Counted from the stretch's first letter, positions 44,738 through 54,146 are shown. The stretch is 64,000 nucleotides of DNA from Rudaea sp. 3F27F6 (GCF_005503555.1 NZ_SCNG01000001.1:434001-498000), one strand, 5' to 3'. A program made the numbers and translations. Notes: generated from the letters alone by a model not told the origin.

Positions 44738-45001
44738 ATGTTTTATTGGCGCTGGTTCAACCGCCCTCGTCACCCGCTAATGCGCATCCTCATCGGCGCC
44801 CTCGGTCTCATTCTACTTGGGGGCGTACTGGCCCTCGGCTTGGTGGCGCTCGTCGCATTTGCCGTGATCGGCACGATTATCGCGATCGTGCGTGCGGTCG
44901 GCCGCTCGAATGCACCGAAAAGTACCGCACCGCGCCATCCCGACGTGATCGAAGGCGAGTTCGTCGTACTGCCGAACCGCACCGCGCCGATCAAACACTG
45001 A
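44738..45001 (+). CDS. Small single-pass/hairpin membrane protein
   Basis: An 87-residue protein with a charged start (MFYWRWFNRPRHPLM), two merging hydrophobic stretches (about residues 16-50, ILIGALGLILLGGVLALGLV) and a C-terminus with DVIEGEFVVLP. GGAG is 10 nt before ATG 44738. I recall small Lysobacterales proteins ending in a similar xVIEGEFxVL motif, but know no function. Neighbours are unrelated. Confidence 0.65.
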   Translation: MFYWRWFNRPRHPLMRILIGALGLILLGGVLALGLVALVAFAVIGTIIAIVRAVGRSNAPKSTAPRHPDVIEGEFVVLPNRTAPIKH

Positions 45002-45067
45002 ACGCAAGCATCACCGGCACCTGACGGCGCTGCGCAAGCGGCGCTGTTGCATTGCCACACCGGCCAG

Positions 45068-45079
45068 TAAAATCTGCCG
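45068..45079 (+). promoter_or_regulatory. -10 element 6 nt before a start codon
   Basis: TAAAAT (45068-45073) followed by CTGCCG and the ATG at 45080, with a possible TTGCAT -35 15 bp upstream. No ribosome-binding site. Leaderless-mRNA geometry. Confidence 0.6.
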
Positions 45080-45985
45080 ATGAACGATGCTGCGCGTGCC
45101 GAATCCGCCTCCCCTTCACGCCTGAATTCTCGCGCGCTGGTTCCGCTCGCGCTGATCGGCGTCTACCTGATCTGGGGTTCGACCTACTACGGTCTGCGCG
45201 TGGCGCTGACCGGCTTCCCGCCGTTCGCGCTTGCCGGGATTCGTTTCTTCATCGCCGGCGGCCTGTTGTTCGCGCTGCTGCTCTGGCGCGGCGGCAAGGC
45301 ACCGACGGCGCGGCAGTGGTTCAACTGCCTGATCACCGGCACCTTGCTACTCGGCATCGGCAACGGCGGGGTCTGCTACGCCGAGCAGACCGTCGCCTCG
45401 GGCATCGCCGCCGTGGCCGTCGCGAGCGCCGCGCTGTTCATCGCGATCTTCGCCGGCCTCTACGGGCACTGGCCGAACCGCATAGAATGGATCGGCCTCG
45501 GCATCGGCTTCGTCGGCATCATCGTCCTCAATCTCGGCGGCGAACTGCGCGGTTCGCCGGCCGGCGCGATCGCGCTCGTCGCTTCGCCGATCGCCTGGGC
45601 ATTCGGCTCGGTGTGGAGCAAGCACCACGATATGCCCGAGCCGATGATGAGCGCCGCAGCGCAGATGCTCGCCGGCAGCCTCCCGCTCGCCCTCGCTTCG
45701 TTCGTCAGCGGTGAACACTTTGCCGCGGCGCCAAGTCCGACCGCGCTGGCCGCAATGGGTTACCTGATCGTGTTCGGCTCCCTGCTCGGTTTCAGTTCGT
45801 ACATCTATCTGCTGCACCATACGCGGCCGGTGCTGGCATCGAGCTATGCCTACGTCAATCCGCCGGTCGCCGTGTTGATCGGCGTGCTGCTTGGTGGCGA
45901 GGCGGTTTCGCGCCTCGATATCGTCGGCACGGTGATCATCGTTGCCGGTGTTGCCGCGATTACGCTGGCGAAGGCGAAGTCCTGA
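45080..45985 (+). CDS. yedA: YedA-type DMT transporter
   Basis: A 301-residue EamA-superfamily exporter with ten membrane segments. It begins LIGVYLIWGSTYYGLRVAL and has the two EamA repeats with IAGIRFFIAGGLL-type, SAALFIAIFAGLYGHWP and the loop KHHDMPEPMMSAA that marks the YedA subgroup. Substrate unknown; drug or metabolite export is likely by family. The start is taken at ATG 45080, six bases after a -10 element. A terminator follows at 45990-46015. Confidence 0.88.
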   Translation: MNDAARAESASPSRLNSRALVPLALIGVYLIWGSTYYGLRVALTGFPPFALAGIRFFIAGGLLFALLLWRGGKAPTARQWFNCLITGTLLLGIGNGGVCYAEQTVASGIAAVAVASAALFIAIFAGLYGHWPNRIEWIGLGIGFVGIIVLNLGGELRGSPAGAIALVASPIAWAFGSVWSKHHDMPEPMMSAAAQMLAGSLPLALASFVSGEHFAAAPSPTALAAMGYLIVFGSLLGFSSYIYLLHHTRPVLASSYAYVNPPVAVLIGVLLGGEAVSRLDIVGTVIIVAGVAAITLAKAKS

Positions 45986-45989
45986 GGAA

Positions 45990-46015
45990 GCCGGGCGAAC
46001 TGCCCGTTGTTTTTC
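45990..46015 (+). terminator. Intrinsic terminator of yedA
   Basis: Stem CGGGC/GCCCG (5-nt loop) followed by TTGTTTTTC just after the yedA stop codon. Confidence 0.75.
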
Positions 46016-46109
46016 TGAACGTTGTTTGCCGAACGACGCTCGCTAAAATCGACCCGAAGCCGCGGCTCTCGAATTCTTCGGCTGCGCGAACCGAACTCTT
46101 TTCACCGAT

Positions 46110-46535
46110 TCACCAGCACGAGCCGTTCGCCGTCAGGCCCGCAGGCGCTTTGTTCAAGGCATTGTCTACGCTCAGGGTCGGACAAGCGGTGTCGCCCGTC
46201 TGCGCCCCTTGCGGTCTGGCCAGAATCGTATAGCCGGTCGCGCTCGCGACGACATCGGCAGGCAGCACGCGGTAATAGCCGCTCGAGGAAGTGCTGTTCA
46301 TGGCTAGCCCCCCTGGCGCGGAGCCGGTAATGTCCGCGGTGTATTTGTTGAAATTCGTGTAGTAGCGCTCCTGCGCCGCCGCGATTCGCATGAGCAAATC
46401 CTGGCCGTCGGCGCGGCGCGCGCGGTAGACGTATCTCGTATAAGAGGGGTACGCGATCGCCGCCAGAATCGCGATCACCGCGACGACGATCATCAGCTCG
46501 ATCAGAGTGAATCCTTTTTTTGCGCTGCTCCGCAT
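46110..46535 (-). CDS. pilE: Type IV minor pilin PilE
   Basis: A 141-residue type IV prepilin-like protein. [27 protein letters not shown] is the prepilin leader and hydrophobic helix, with Glu at +5 of the mature protein and cleavage after the Gly. Two Cys near the end ([11 protein letters not shown] ... GSCW) form the usual D-loop disulfide. It is the last gene of the minor pilin/PilY1 operon and corresponds to PilE/minor pilin of Pseudomonas. ATG 46535 ([10 protein letters not shown]) is preceded by GGAG 7 nt upstream; the longer frame starts at 46550. Confidence 0.93.
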   Translation of the reverse strand: MRSSAKKGFTLIELMIVVAVIAILAAIAYPSYTRYVYRARRADGQDLLMRIAAAQERYYTNFNKYTADITGSAPGGLAMNSTSSSGYYRVLPADVVASATGYTILARPQGAQTGDTACPTLSVDNALNKAPAGLTANGSCW

Positions 46536-46559
46536 CTTATCGCTCCGCACCCTTCGTTC

Positions 46560-49500
46560 TTATTGCATTTCGAGCAGCTGGCGCCACGCTCCGCGATGCG
46601 GAGTCTGCGCGCCGTCGATCGGGAAAACGCCGCCGCCGAACAAGACCCGATATTGGCCGCCGCCCGGCGGCACGAGCACTGAAATGCCGTCGCTCTTGGT
46701 CGGAATGGCGTTGTCGTTGCGCCGTACCTTTCCGGTCACCCGCGAGGTCGATGTATTCGCGCCGCCGAACGACCCGGTCAGGTCTTGGATCGGCGCTCCG
46801 CCGGTCGCACCGTTGAGCATCATCAAGGCGCCGCTCAAACCCGGCCGGCAGGGATCGCCACCCGGGATCAGCGTGGACGCAATGAAGTTGTTGCTGTCGA
46901 ACAAGGGGCTGATCGTGGTGACGACACGCTCGCCCGCATCGATGCCGCCCAGATTGAGTCTGATTTGCCAGCCGCCATTCGCACTCGCGGAAACCGGCGT
47001 GTTGGTGACCGAGCGTACATCGGCAGCCTCGGACATTTTCTGCTGCACGAGCACGCCACCGCTGGCACGCGGGCCATTCTTGTTCACCGGATAATTGCCC
47101 GACTTCGTGCCGTAATCGAAGATGCCGTAGAACGACTGGATCGCCGCGCTCGAATCCGGGCCGCAGTTGCTCTGCCCCGACGTCGCCGTGCTCGTGGTCG
47201 TATCGCACTTGCCGAGATACTTGCCGGTGCCGAAGATCCACACGGGCATCATTCCCGTGGCATCGCGCAGCGCAATCGGCTCAGTCGATATCGGCTGCGT
47301 GCCGATCGTATTCGCGGTCGTCGGATCGTAGGTCTGGAACAGCAGGTCGACACTCCACTTGTTCGGATTCGCATCGGAAATATCGAAGCGCCAGACATTG
47401 CCGGCCAGATCGCCGGCGACGGCGACGTCGGTAGCCTGGTCGTTGCCGACGTCGTACGCGGCCGGCGTCGACAAACCGTAGCTCGTGACGGTCATGTTCT
47501 GGTTGTTCGTCGCGGTCGGAATCTCACGGATCAGTTTGCCGCTCGCGAGATCGATCACGAACAGCGAGGTCTGCGATGCTCCGGCTTCGGAACTCGCGGG
47601 ATCGCCGCTGTCGGCATTCGGGAAATAGCCGCTCGAGGCAAGCACGGCCCAGGTGCCTCCCGTTCCGGAACAGGCTGCGTTCGTCGCGCTGTTGCAATTG
47701 ATGCGCACGATGTTCTGCGACGCATAGGTGTAGCCGAGATTCTTGAACGGCGTCGTCGCGAGGCTCCCGCTGCCGACCGACGTCGTGTTGTCGATGTCCC
47801 AGAGCACCTTGGCTTGCAAGTCGCTCTCGCTCTTGATCGACGCGGGATCGGTGATGTCGAGCGCGAACAGGCCGCGGCCGCCGAGGCGCAGGCCGCCGAC
47901 GAGAATCGTGCGCCAGCGGTTGTTGAAAAACACATCCGCGACGACCGGCGTATCGTCGACGCCCGGCGGCGGCGTGACTCCGTTGGTGATGCCCGCAATC
48001 GCCGAGTTTTTCACCAGCTTGCCGGTCGTATCGATCGCGCGGTTGTACTGCACCGCAGGCAGATAAGCGAAACGCTCCTTGCCGCTGACAGTGTCGAAGG
48101 CGTGCAGCATGCCGTCGGCCGCACCGACGTAGAGCGTGGCCGGACGCGAACGCTGATCGACCGCGAATTGTTGATAGGTATTGCCCGCGGCCGCCGCCGT
48201 GGCTTCGCCCGAACCGGACGGGAACGCGTCGGCCCAGCCGCTGGTCGCGGACGACACGTAGACCGGCGACGAATTCATGATCGCACCGAGCATCGAGGCG
48301 CGGACGCGGAACTTCGCCTGCGCGGCAGCGCCCTCCTGACCGTGATCGCCGCGCAGATAGTCGATGCGCGCATTGGCAAAGCCGTCGCAGCCCGCGGGCG
48401 CGGACTGCTGGCCGAGCAGCGAAGTGAGGATGCCGTTGACCAGCGGCGCAAGCAGGCCGCTCTGGCAGGCGACACCGCCGCTCGGCGCCTGATTGAGCGC
48501 GGAGAATTTCGTTACGCCAAGCACCTGCCCGAGCGTGCTCGTCAGGCCGTCGATCAAATTGCCGAGCAGGTTGGTCACTCCGCAGAGCAGGCCGCCGAGC
48601 AGCCCTCCCGATGAACACGATTTCGTCGGAATTCCGCGCAACGGCGATTGGCCGCTGACGATGATGCGCGCCGCCGCGCGCGTGGCGCTGTCGCTGCCGA
48701 TCTGCGTGCACTTGGGCGAGGAACCGCTCTTGTCGAGCGTGCCGCCGTCGAGCACGCAGCCGGCTTCCCAAACCGATTGCGACAACGGCTTGGCCGCGCC
48801 GTAGTTCGGGTCCGTGGGATCGGAGATCAGCGGCACCTTGTACAGGGTGCCCGCCCAGGTCGTGCTGTTGTAGCCGGGGACGAAACCCTGCGAGGCCCCG
48901 GTGAGGATGTTCATCGTCGTCGATGCCGCCGCCGGCTGCGCGCCGCGGCCGACGACGTTGTTCAAGATGTTGTTGAGCTGGGTGGTCATCGCCTCGGGAT
49001 CGGTCGCGAGGAAGAACGAACCGCGGCTGTTGATCGCCGCATGCCAGGTATCGTCGATGTTCTGCGGGATGCCGCCGCCGGTTCCGTTCGGCTGCGGCCA
49101 GCCGATGCTGCCGGTGGAATTCTTCTGTCCCTTGCGCAGCGCGCAGGCATCGTTGGCCGAGCCCGCGGTGCAGTCGAGATCGTTCGGCGAGCTGCTCAGC
49201 GCACCGCCCGCGCCGAGCGAGATGGCGAACTGCACCATGTGCGGCCAGGTGGCGGGGTCGTTGTTCGGATTGAAGTAGACCTCGGCCGGGAAATTGCTGT
49301 CGCTCGGATCGAGCCAGAGCCTCGAAGGATCGGTGACGGCCGCCCCGGTGACGCCGGTCATCGTGTCGGCGATGTAGGCCGGCACCTTGACGCCCGGAAA
49401 CTTGGTCGCGAAGTCCGGGCGCAAATTCTTCGCCCAGTAGTGGAAGGCGATGTTCGACAAGGTCGCGTTGCCGGCGGTGTCCGTACCGAAGCCGTTGTAG

Positions 49501-50813
49501 ATCAGCGAGGTCGCGTCCGCGGGGCTGTAGGTTTTTCCGTCGGGCAGCGCGGTCGAAGTCGACGTTTTCAGATACGACGCCGCACTCGGCGTATCGACGT
49601 TCCAGTAACCGTCGGTCACGAGCAGATTGAAGTTCTGCCGGCAGGCCAGTTCCTGGCCGCCGTTGGCGCTCGAGTCGGGCTGCCAGTACGGATTGGTCAA
49701 GCCGGTGCCGCTGCGCATGAAGAACTGGCCGGCCGCGTCGATCGCGGTGCGCGTCGGCGTGCCGTTGTAGCTGCCGATCTGATAGAGCCAGTTGAAGAAC
49801 CGCGTGCGATAGCCGGTGATGCCGGCCACCGTCGCGTCGGTGAACGTAGTGATGATCGAACTGCTCTGCAGCAGACCCGGACTGTTCGCGCCGAGGTTCT
49901 GCCACGCCACGCGGATGTTCGCCGCGGTGAGGCTGCCGAAGGCGCGCGACAGTGAGGTGCGCGCCATCTGGCTGCGCGTGCGGTAGTAGGCGTACCAATT
50001 GGCGAAATTCTTGCGTTCGTTCGCGTCGGTGATCTGCACCGCCTCCCAGTTCGCCGCGTTGTAGAGCACGCTCGGATCGGGCACGCCGTTGACCGCGGTC
50101 AGAGTCACGCCGGACTTCAGGCGATAGTAGTAAGGGCCGCCGCCGCTGTTGGCGAAAGGATTCGCGTCGGTGAAATTTTCGGGAGTGCGATAACTGTCGT
50201 AGCCGTCGTTCAGGTTCGCCGTCACTCCGCACTTCCAGGCGCTCGTGCCGGTGCCGGTCAGGTTGGTACTGCCGGTGTCCATCGCCGCGAGATTGCCGTT
50301 CACCTTCAGATTGGCGGTCAAGTCGCGATTGTTGTTGAACCCGACCGGGCTGGCCGACACCGCGTTGACCGGTCGATACACCGCAATACCGTCGATCGGC
50401 GCATTGGCGATGCCGAAATCGCCGTTCTGCGCGTCGGGGAACGGCGTGCCGTCCGGCTTCAGTGGCGGCCGATAGGTCACGCGCGGGTTGTAGTAAACCG
50501 CATTCATCGGCAACTGGCGCAACGCGGCGTCGCTGGCGTTGGCCGGCGGGATCGCATCGATCACCGCGGCGCAGCGCCACGGGCCGTTCCAATGCTTGCC
50601 CGACGTGTAAGGCGGGTAATCGCCCATCCGCGCCCACGTCATCGATCCGGAATCGTCGAAGGTGATGACGAAATTCGGCAGCACCGACGAATTCACCTGC
50701 GGCGGAATCGCACTGAGGTCCACGGCCTGCGCGCCGGAAGCGCAGACCAGTCCGAGCACGAACGCGGCGAGCGCGGTGCGCAGGCGCGGTTTGTTGGCGG
50801 CTGACATCATCAT
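46560..50813 (-). CDS. pilY1: Type IV pilus tip adhesin/assembly protein PilY1
   Basis: A very large secreted protein (1417 residues), tip-associated and needed for pilus extension and surface sensing. After a signal peptide (about 1-28), a von Willebrand A-type start with the metal-site motif DDSGSM (about 55) is followed by a long N-domain, then the C-terminal beta-propeller (PATLYVGAADGMLHAFDTVS, AYLPAVQYNRA). A Ca2+ loop Asp-Val-Gly-Asn-Asp-Gln-Ala-Thr-Asp (1121-1129) keeps Asp residues of the PilY1 calcium site. A Leu/Gly/Cys-rich insertion (about 722-813, GGLLGGLLCGVTNLLGN) is unusual. ATG 50813 is preferred; two further in-frame ATGs follow directly. Confidence 0.92.
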   Translation of the reverse strand: MMMSAANKPRLRTALAAFVLGLVCASGAQAVDLSAIPPQVNSSVLPNFVITFDDSGSMTWARMGDYPPYTSGKHWNGPWRCAAVIDAIPPANASDAALRQLPMNAVYYNPRVTYRPPLKPDGTPFPDAQNGDFGIANAPIDGIAVYRPVNAVSASPVGFNNNRDLTANLKVNGNLAAMDTGSTNLTGTGTSAWKCGVTANLNDGYDSYRTPENFTDANPFANSGGGPYYYRLKSGVTLTAVNGVPDPSVLYNAANWEAVQITDANERKNFANWYAYYRTRSQMARTSLSRAFGSLTAANIRVAWQNLGANSPGLLQSSSIITTFTDATVAGITGYRTRFFNWLYQIGSYNGTPTRTAIDAAGQFFMRSGTGLTNPYWQPDSSANGGQELACRQNFNLLVTDGYWNVDTPSAASYLKTSTSTALPDGKTYSPADATSLIYNGFGTDTAGNATLSNIAFHYWAKNLRPDFATKFPGVKVPAYIADTMTGVTGAAVTDPSRLWLDPSDSNFPAEVYFNPNNDPATWPHMVQFAISLGAGGALSSSPNDLDCTAGSANDACALRKGQKNSTGSIGWPQPNGTGGGIPQNIDDTWHAAINSRGSFFLATDPEAMTTQLNNILNNVVGRGAQPAAASTTMNILTGASQGFVPGYNSTTWAGTLYKVPLISDPTDPNYGAAKPLSQSVWEAGCVLDGGTLDKSGSSPKCTQIGSDSATRAAARIIVSGQSPLRGIPTKSCSSGGLLGGLLCGVTNLLGNLIDGLTSTLGQVLGVTKFSALNQAPSGGVACQSGLLAPLVNGILTSLLGQQSAPAGCDGFANARIDYLRGDHGQEGAAAQAKFRVRASMLGAIMNSSPVYVSSATSGWADAFPSGSGEATAAAAGNTYQQFAVDQRSRPATLYVGAADGMLHAFDTVSGKERFAYLPAVQYNRAIDTTGKLVKNSAIAGITNGVTPPPGVDDTPVVADVFFNNRWRTILVGGLRLGGRGLFALDITDPASIKSESDLQAKVLWDIDNTTSVGSGSLATTPFKNLGYTYASQNIVRINCNSATNAACSGTGGTWAVLASSGYFPNADSGDPASSEAGASQTSLFVIDLASGKLIREIPTATNNQNMTVTSYGLSTPAAYDVGNDQATDVAVAGDLAGNVWRFDISDANPNKWSVDLLFQTYDPTTANTIGTQPISTEPIALRDATGMMPVWIFGTGKYLGKCDTTTSTATSGQSNCGPDSSAAIQSFYGIFDYGTKSGNYPVNKNGPRASGGVLVQQKMSEAADVRSVTNTPVSASANGGWQIRLNLGGIDAGERVVTTISPLFDSNNFIASTLIPGGDPCRPGLSGALMMLNGATGGAPIQDLTGSFGGANTSTSRVTGKVRRNDNAIPTKSDGISVLVPPGGGQYRVLFGGGVFPIDGAQTPHRGAWRQLLEMQ

Positions 50814-50865
50814 GACTCTTCCCTTTCCCATTCCGATGCGATCGCGCGGAGATCCTTCCGCACGC

Positions 50866-51558
50866 TCACGAGTTGTACGCACAGGTGACGTAGGCACTGA
50901 ACACGCTCTCGGCGACGCGCACGGTCGAAGCATTGCCTCCCGAGCTGCGCGCGGTGACGCGGAACAAACCCATCTTCGGCGTGCTGCCGTCGCAGACCTG
51001 CTGCGAGCCGCGCTGCGCCGTGCCGCTCATCACGCCGCGCTGCTGGGTCGCGTCGGACGAGTAACCGAGCCACTCGATCACATATGTCGGCTGGCTCAGC
51101 AGCGGACCGCCCGGCGCCGTCAGCGCGACCGAAGCGATCGGCGTGGCGATCGCGCAGACCGCCGGCTTCGCATCGCAGGAATCGGGCGAGACCTTGAACG
51201 TCGCCACGGCAGCGTCGATGACGCCGCCGTCGGCGCGATACACGCAAGGCCGCGGCGTACCCGCGCCGAGACAGAACGTCAGCGCCGCCGAACCGATCGA
51301 GCGCTCCGCCAGCGTGCGCGCGGAACGCTCGCCTTCGCGCAACGCCGTCTCCGCGCCCATCAGCGCGAGCTGGCCGTTGCGCAAGCCGCCGGTCATGCGC
51401 TCCTGCAGCACTGACGAACTCGACGCGGTGACCGCGAGGACCGTGATCAGCAGCAGGAACACGAGCGCGACGAACAGCACCGCGCCGTGCTGGCGTGTCC
51501 GCGCAGAATGGCCGCGGCAGCACATTGCGAAGCGTGGCGGAAAGTCAGCGATTGCCAT
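50866..51558 (-). CDS. pilX: Type IV pilus assembly protein PilX
   Basis: A 230-residue pseudopilin. The N-terminal segment GAVLFVALVFLLLITVLAVTAS follows a Gly as in PilX proteins, which are cleaved atypically (GAVL rather than FTLIE). Then QERMTGGLRNGQLALMGAETALREGE, typical for the family, and a Cys-bearing beta domain. It partners with FimT, PilV, PilW and PilE in the tip complex that primes pilus assembly. It overlaps the end of pilW by 14 bp. Confidence 0.9.
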   Translation of the reverse strand: MAIADFPPRFAMCCRGHSARTRQHGAVLFVALVFLLLITVLAVTASSSSVLQERMTGGLRNGQLALMGAETALREGERSARTLAERSIGSAALTFCLGAGTPRPCVYRADGGVIDAAVATFKVSPDSCDAKPAVCAIATPIASVALTAPGGPLLSQPTYVIEWLGYSSDATQQRGVMSGTAQRGSQQVCDGSTPKMGLFRVTARSSGGNASTVRVAESVFSAYVTCAYNS

Positions 51559-53029
51559 TGCGCACCGCCACCATCGAAATGAACTCGCGGCGCATCAAGC
51601 GGCCGGCCTTCGATCCATTGGTTACCTTGGCGCCGCCGACGCAGTATGTCATGTTGTCGGCCGCCGAACTCGGCGGCGTGCACGACGTTCCGCCGTCGAC
51701 GCTGTAGCTGTAGACGGTCTCGGCATCGCTCAGCGGCAGATTGCCGACCGAGTTGAGCAGCATATTGACCTGCACCGACCTCACCGAGCCCCATAGGCAA
51801 CCAGTCGGGTCGGTCACACCAGCCGGTACGGCACAGTTGACCAGGTTGCTGTTCGCCGTGACTTCGGCCGCGGTGAGGTAATGGAACCCGCCGTCGCTCT
51901 TGTATTGCACGCCGTAGAGAAAATCGAGCCGCTCGACGCCCTGCACGACCTCGTCGCCCTGATTGGCAACGCCCTGATTGGCACCACCGTTGACCTTGCG
52001 CATCAGCGTCGGGACCACGCGCCCGGCCGTCGCCGGATCGGCCTGATAGCTCAGGTAGTAGGTGACGGTGACGAAGTTCTTGGTGAAATTGAACACGCGC
52101 GCATCGAAGGTCGTGGCGTGACCGACGCTCGGATCGTCGACTTTGAATGTGCTCGAGATCGGCACCGTCGGATCGGGCGACAGCGTCGGCGTCGTTCCTG
52201 TGCCGGCGACGCTGACCTGGAAAATCTGTCCTCCGGAACACTTCGTCACCAGGGCGCGATCGCCGGTGGTGAAGGAATAGCGCGGATCCGTCGGATCGTC
52301 GTCGAAGTAGCGGTTGGGTACGGCGGGCGGCGCGTACTGAGGATTCTGCTGGGGATTGAGAATGAACGTCGCGTTGTTTCCGCTGCCGACGCCGGTCAGC
52401 GTATACGCCCAGCCCGTGCCCGATTGATAGCGGATCGTCAGCACGTCGGCGCCCTGCACGCGATTGCCGACTGCGGTCCCGATCGGCGGCAGACCGTCCG
52501 CCGCATTGGCCGAGCCGCTGGGAACGGCCCCGCACGTGGCATCACTGAGGCCGCAGTCGTAGCCCTGCGCCGAAATGGCCGGACTCAGTGCATACGGCGC
52601 CATGGTGAGATCGGTTCCGCTCGGCACCGCGCCAGCGATGCCCCCGCCGTCCGGCAGCGCATTGGCCGTCGTACCCAACGAAGCCGCGCCCGCGCCGGGC
52701 GCCCAGGACAGAATCGCATTGTTCGGATACACCACCCCATTCACGGGTGTCGCGTTCGCATCGGCGGCCGACGCGGTCGAGCAATACTGGCCGCCGAGCA
52801 TGCGCAGGTCGGCCGCCATTCGAATCGAAGCGTAGCGGCCGTTCTCCTGCAGACGCGCGAGCGCGTCCTCCACGCGATTGGTCGCGCCGACCGCGCTGAA
52901 CACTGTGACGATGCCGAGACTCAGCAACAGGCCCAGCGCCATTGCGATCATCACTTCGAGCAGGCCGAAACCTCTCGCCCGGTTCCGCACGCCGCAACGT
53001 TCGGGTGATGTCGAGGTCGAGCGGCTCAT
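51545..53029 (-). CDS. pilW: Type IV pilus assembly protein PilW
   Basis: A 494-residue minor pseudopilin. RGFGLLEVMIAMALGLLLSLGIVTVFSAVGAT is the leader and N-helix with Glu at +5. The large soluble domain includes LQENGRYASIRMAADLRMLGG, a common PilW segment, and long Ser/Thr/Asn-rich loops. ATG 53029 (MSRSTSTSPERC) lies four bases inside the pilV stop (ATGA overlap); the upstream part of the frame runs through pilV and is a shadow. Confidence 0.92.
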   Translation of the reverse strand: MSRSTSTSPERCGVRNRARGFGLLEVMIAMALGLLLSLGIVTVFSAVGATNRVEDALARLQENGRYASIRMAADLRMLGGQYCSTASAADANATPVNGVVYPNNAILSWAPGAGAASLGTTANALPDGGGIAGAVPSGTDLTMAPYALSPAISAQGYDCGLSDATCGAVPSGSANAADGLPPIGTAVGNRVQGADVLTIRYQSGTGWAYTLTGVGSGNNATFILNPQQNPQYAPPAVPNRYFDDDPTDPRYSFTTGDRALVTKCSGGQIFQVSVAGTGTTPTLSPDPTVPISSTFKVDDPSVGHATTFDARVFNFTKNFVTVTYYLSYQADPATAGRVVPTLMRKVNGGANQGVANQGDEVVQGVERLDFLYGVQYKSDGGFHYLTAAEVTANSNLVNCAVPAGVTDPTGCLWGSVRSVQVNMLLNSVGNLPLSDAETVYSYSVDGGTSCTPPSSAADNMTYCVGGAKVTNGSKAGRLMRREFISMVAVRNGNR

Positions 53030-53604
53030 GGGGTAAACACCCAGTTGAAAGTTTGCGGCGGCTGCGCAGAGGTGTCCGCCACTGCCGTACTGCCCTGTGT
53101 CGCGCGGTTGAGCGACAACTCGGTCCATCTCAGCGTGATCGCGCACGTGCCGCTATAGGGTGCGCCGTTCGCTATTTCCGCTGCCAACGGGGCATAGTTC
53201 GGGTCCGTCACCTGGGTGCATAGGATGACCGCGCTCGTTTGCGCCGGCATCAAGGTCTGCACTTGCGTCCGCCATTGATAGAGATCGCGGCTGGCGACCT
53301 GGGCGCGGCTGCAGCTCGTGCTGCCGCTCGCGCAGGGATCGCTGCCGGGCACCGGCGTCGCCGCGGAAACGTAGGAATCGTTGTAACTGCCCGCCCACAC
53401 CATCGGCACGTTTGCGCGCATGCGGTCGGCCATGGACTGGGCGAGGAAATTCGCCTGGGTGCGGATGTAAGCGCCCTGCGTGGTGCGCACCGACATGACG
53501 AGACTGGCGGCCAGTCCCATGAGCCCGAGGCTGAAGACGAGCAGCGCAATCAGCACTTCGATCAGGGAAAAGCCGGCAACGCGGTCCGGCGGCAGCGACG
53601 TCAT
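53026..53604 (-). CDS. pilV: Type IV pilus modification protein PilV
   Basis: A 192-residue minor pseudopilin. RVAGFSLIEVLIALLVFSLGLMGLAASL is the prepilin leader and helix; the body has TQANFLAQSMADRMRANVP, a PilV signature. The start ATG 53604 (MTSLPPDRVAG) overlaps the fimT stop as ATGA; an alternative start is 53613. Its stop TGA overlaps the pilW start. Translation of fimT-pilV-pilW is coupled. Confidence 0.93.
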   Translation of the reverse strand: MTSLPPDRVAGFSLIEVLIALLVFSLGLMGLAASLVMSVRTTQGAYIRTQANFLAQSMADRMRANVPMVWAGSYNDSYVSAATPVPGSDPCASGSTSCSRAQVASRDLYQWRTQVQTLMPAQTSAVILCTQVTDPNYAPLAAEIANGAPYSGTCAITLRWTELSLNRATQGSTAVADTSAQPPQTFNWVFTP

Positions 53605-54146
53605 GACCCGCATCCCGTCGCCGAAGTTGCGGCGTTCTGCAGCGCGAATGCGAGAACGCCTCCCGACGAGCGCACGAGAATCTGCTGTCGCGCCGAGGAG
53701 CTGCTGCTTCGTTCGCAGGCCGTAAAGGTTTGTGTCGCCGCGCCCACGAGGTTGCCCATCGGCTGAAATACAACGGAACCGGCCGCCGCGGAGGGCGGCG
53801 TGCCGCTGCCGGCGAGATTGGCCGAGACGAGATAACGCGGATCCGGGGCATCGCGGTTCACGATCGCCCCCCCGCCGGACGGATCGGCCACGTACCAACC
53901 GCCGCTCCAGTCCGACGCGGTACCGCCGTTGGCGTAGACGCCGATCGGCTTGCCGCGGCGGATCGCCTCGGCCTGCGCGAGTTTCAGGTCGCGATACAGC
54001 ATCGTCGCCAGGCTGTTGACCTGGGTCGAACTTATCGTCGAGCGGAAATTCGGCAGCGCGATCGCGGCGAGGATGGCGACGATGGCGATCGTCACGAGCA
54101 ACTCGACCAGCGAAAATCCCCGCGCTACGGCGTAAACTTTGACCAT
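53601..54146 (-). CDS. fimT: Type IV minor pilin FimT/GspH-type
   Basis: A 181-residue pseudopilin, first gene of the operon. ARGFSLVELLVTIAIVAILAAIALPNFRST is the leader and N-helix, with Glu5. The GspH/FimT domain follows (LYRDLKLAQAEAIRRGKPIGVYANGG, WSGGWYVADP). FimT-type pilins start the pilus tip complex; some bind DNA for uptake. ATG 54146 has GGAGG 6 nt upstream. A promoter is seen at 54210-54240. Confidence 0.93.
   Translation of the reverse strand: MVKVYAVARGFSLVELLVTIAIVAILAAIALPNFRSTISSTQVNSLATMLYRDLKLAQAEAIRRGKPIGVYANGGTASDWSGGWYVADPSGGGAIVNRDAPDPRYLVSANLAGSGTPPSAAAGSVVFQPMGNLVGAATQTFTACERSSSSSARQQILVRSSGGVLAFALQNAATSATGCGS

Noticed and set aside
47524-50637. 1037-residue frame on the minus strand overlapping pilY1 in another frame
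   Set aside because: No signal peptide or family motif; Arg-rich composition. pilY1 is clear in the other frame.
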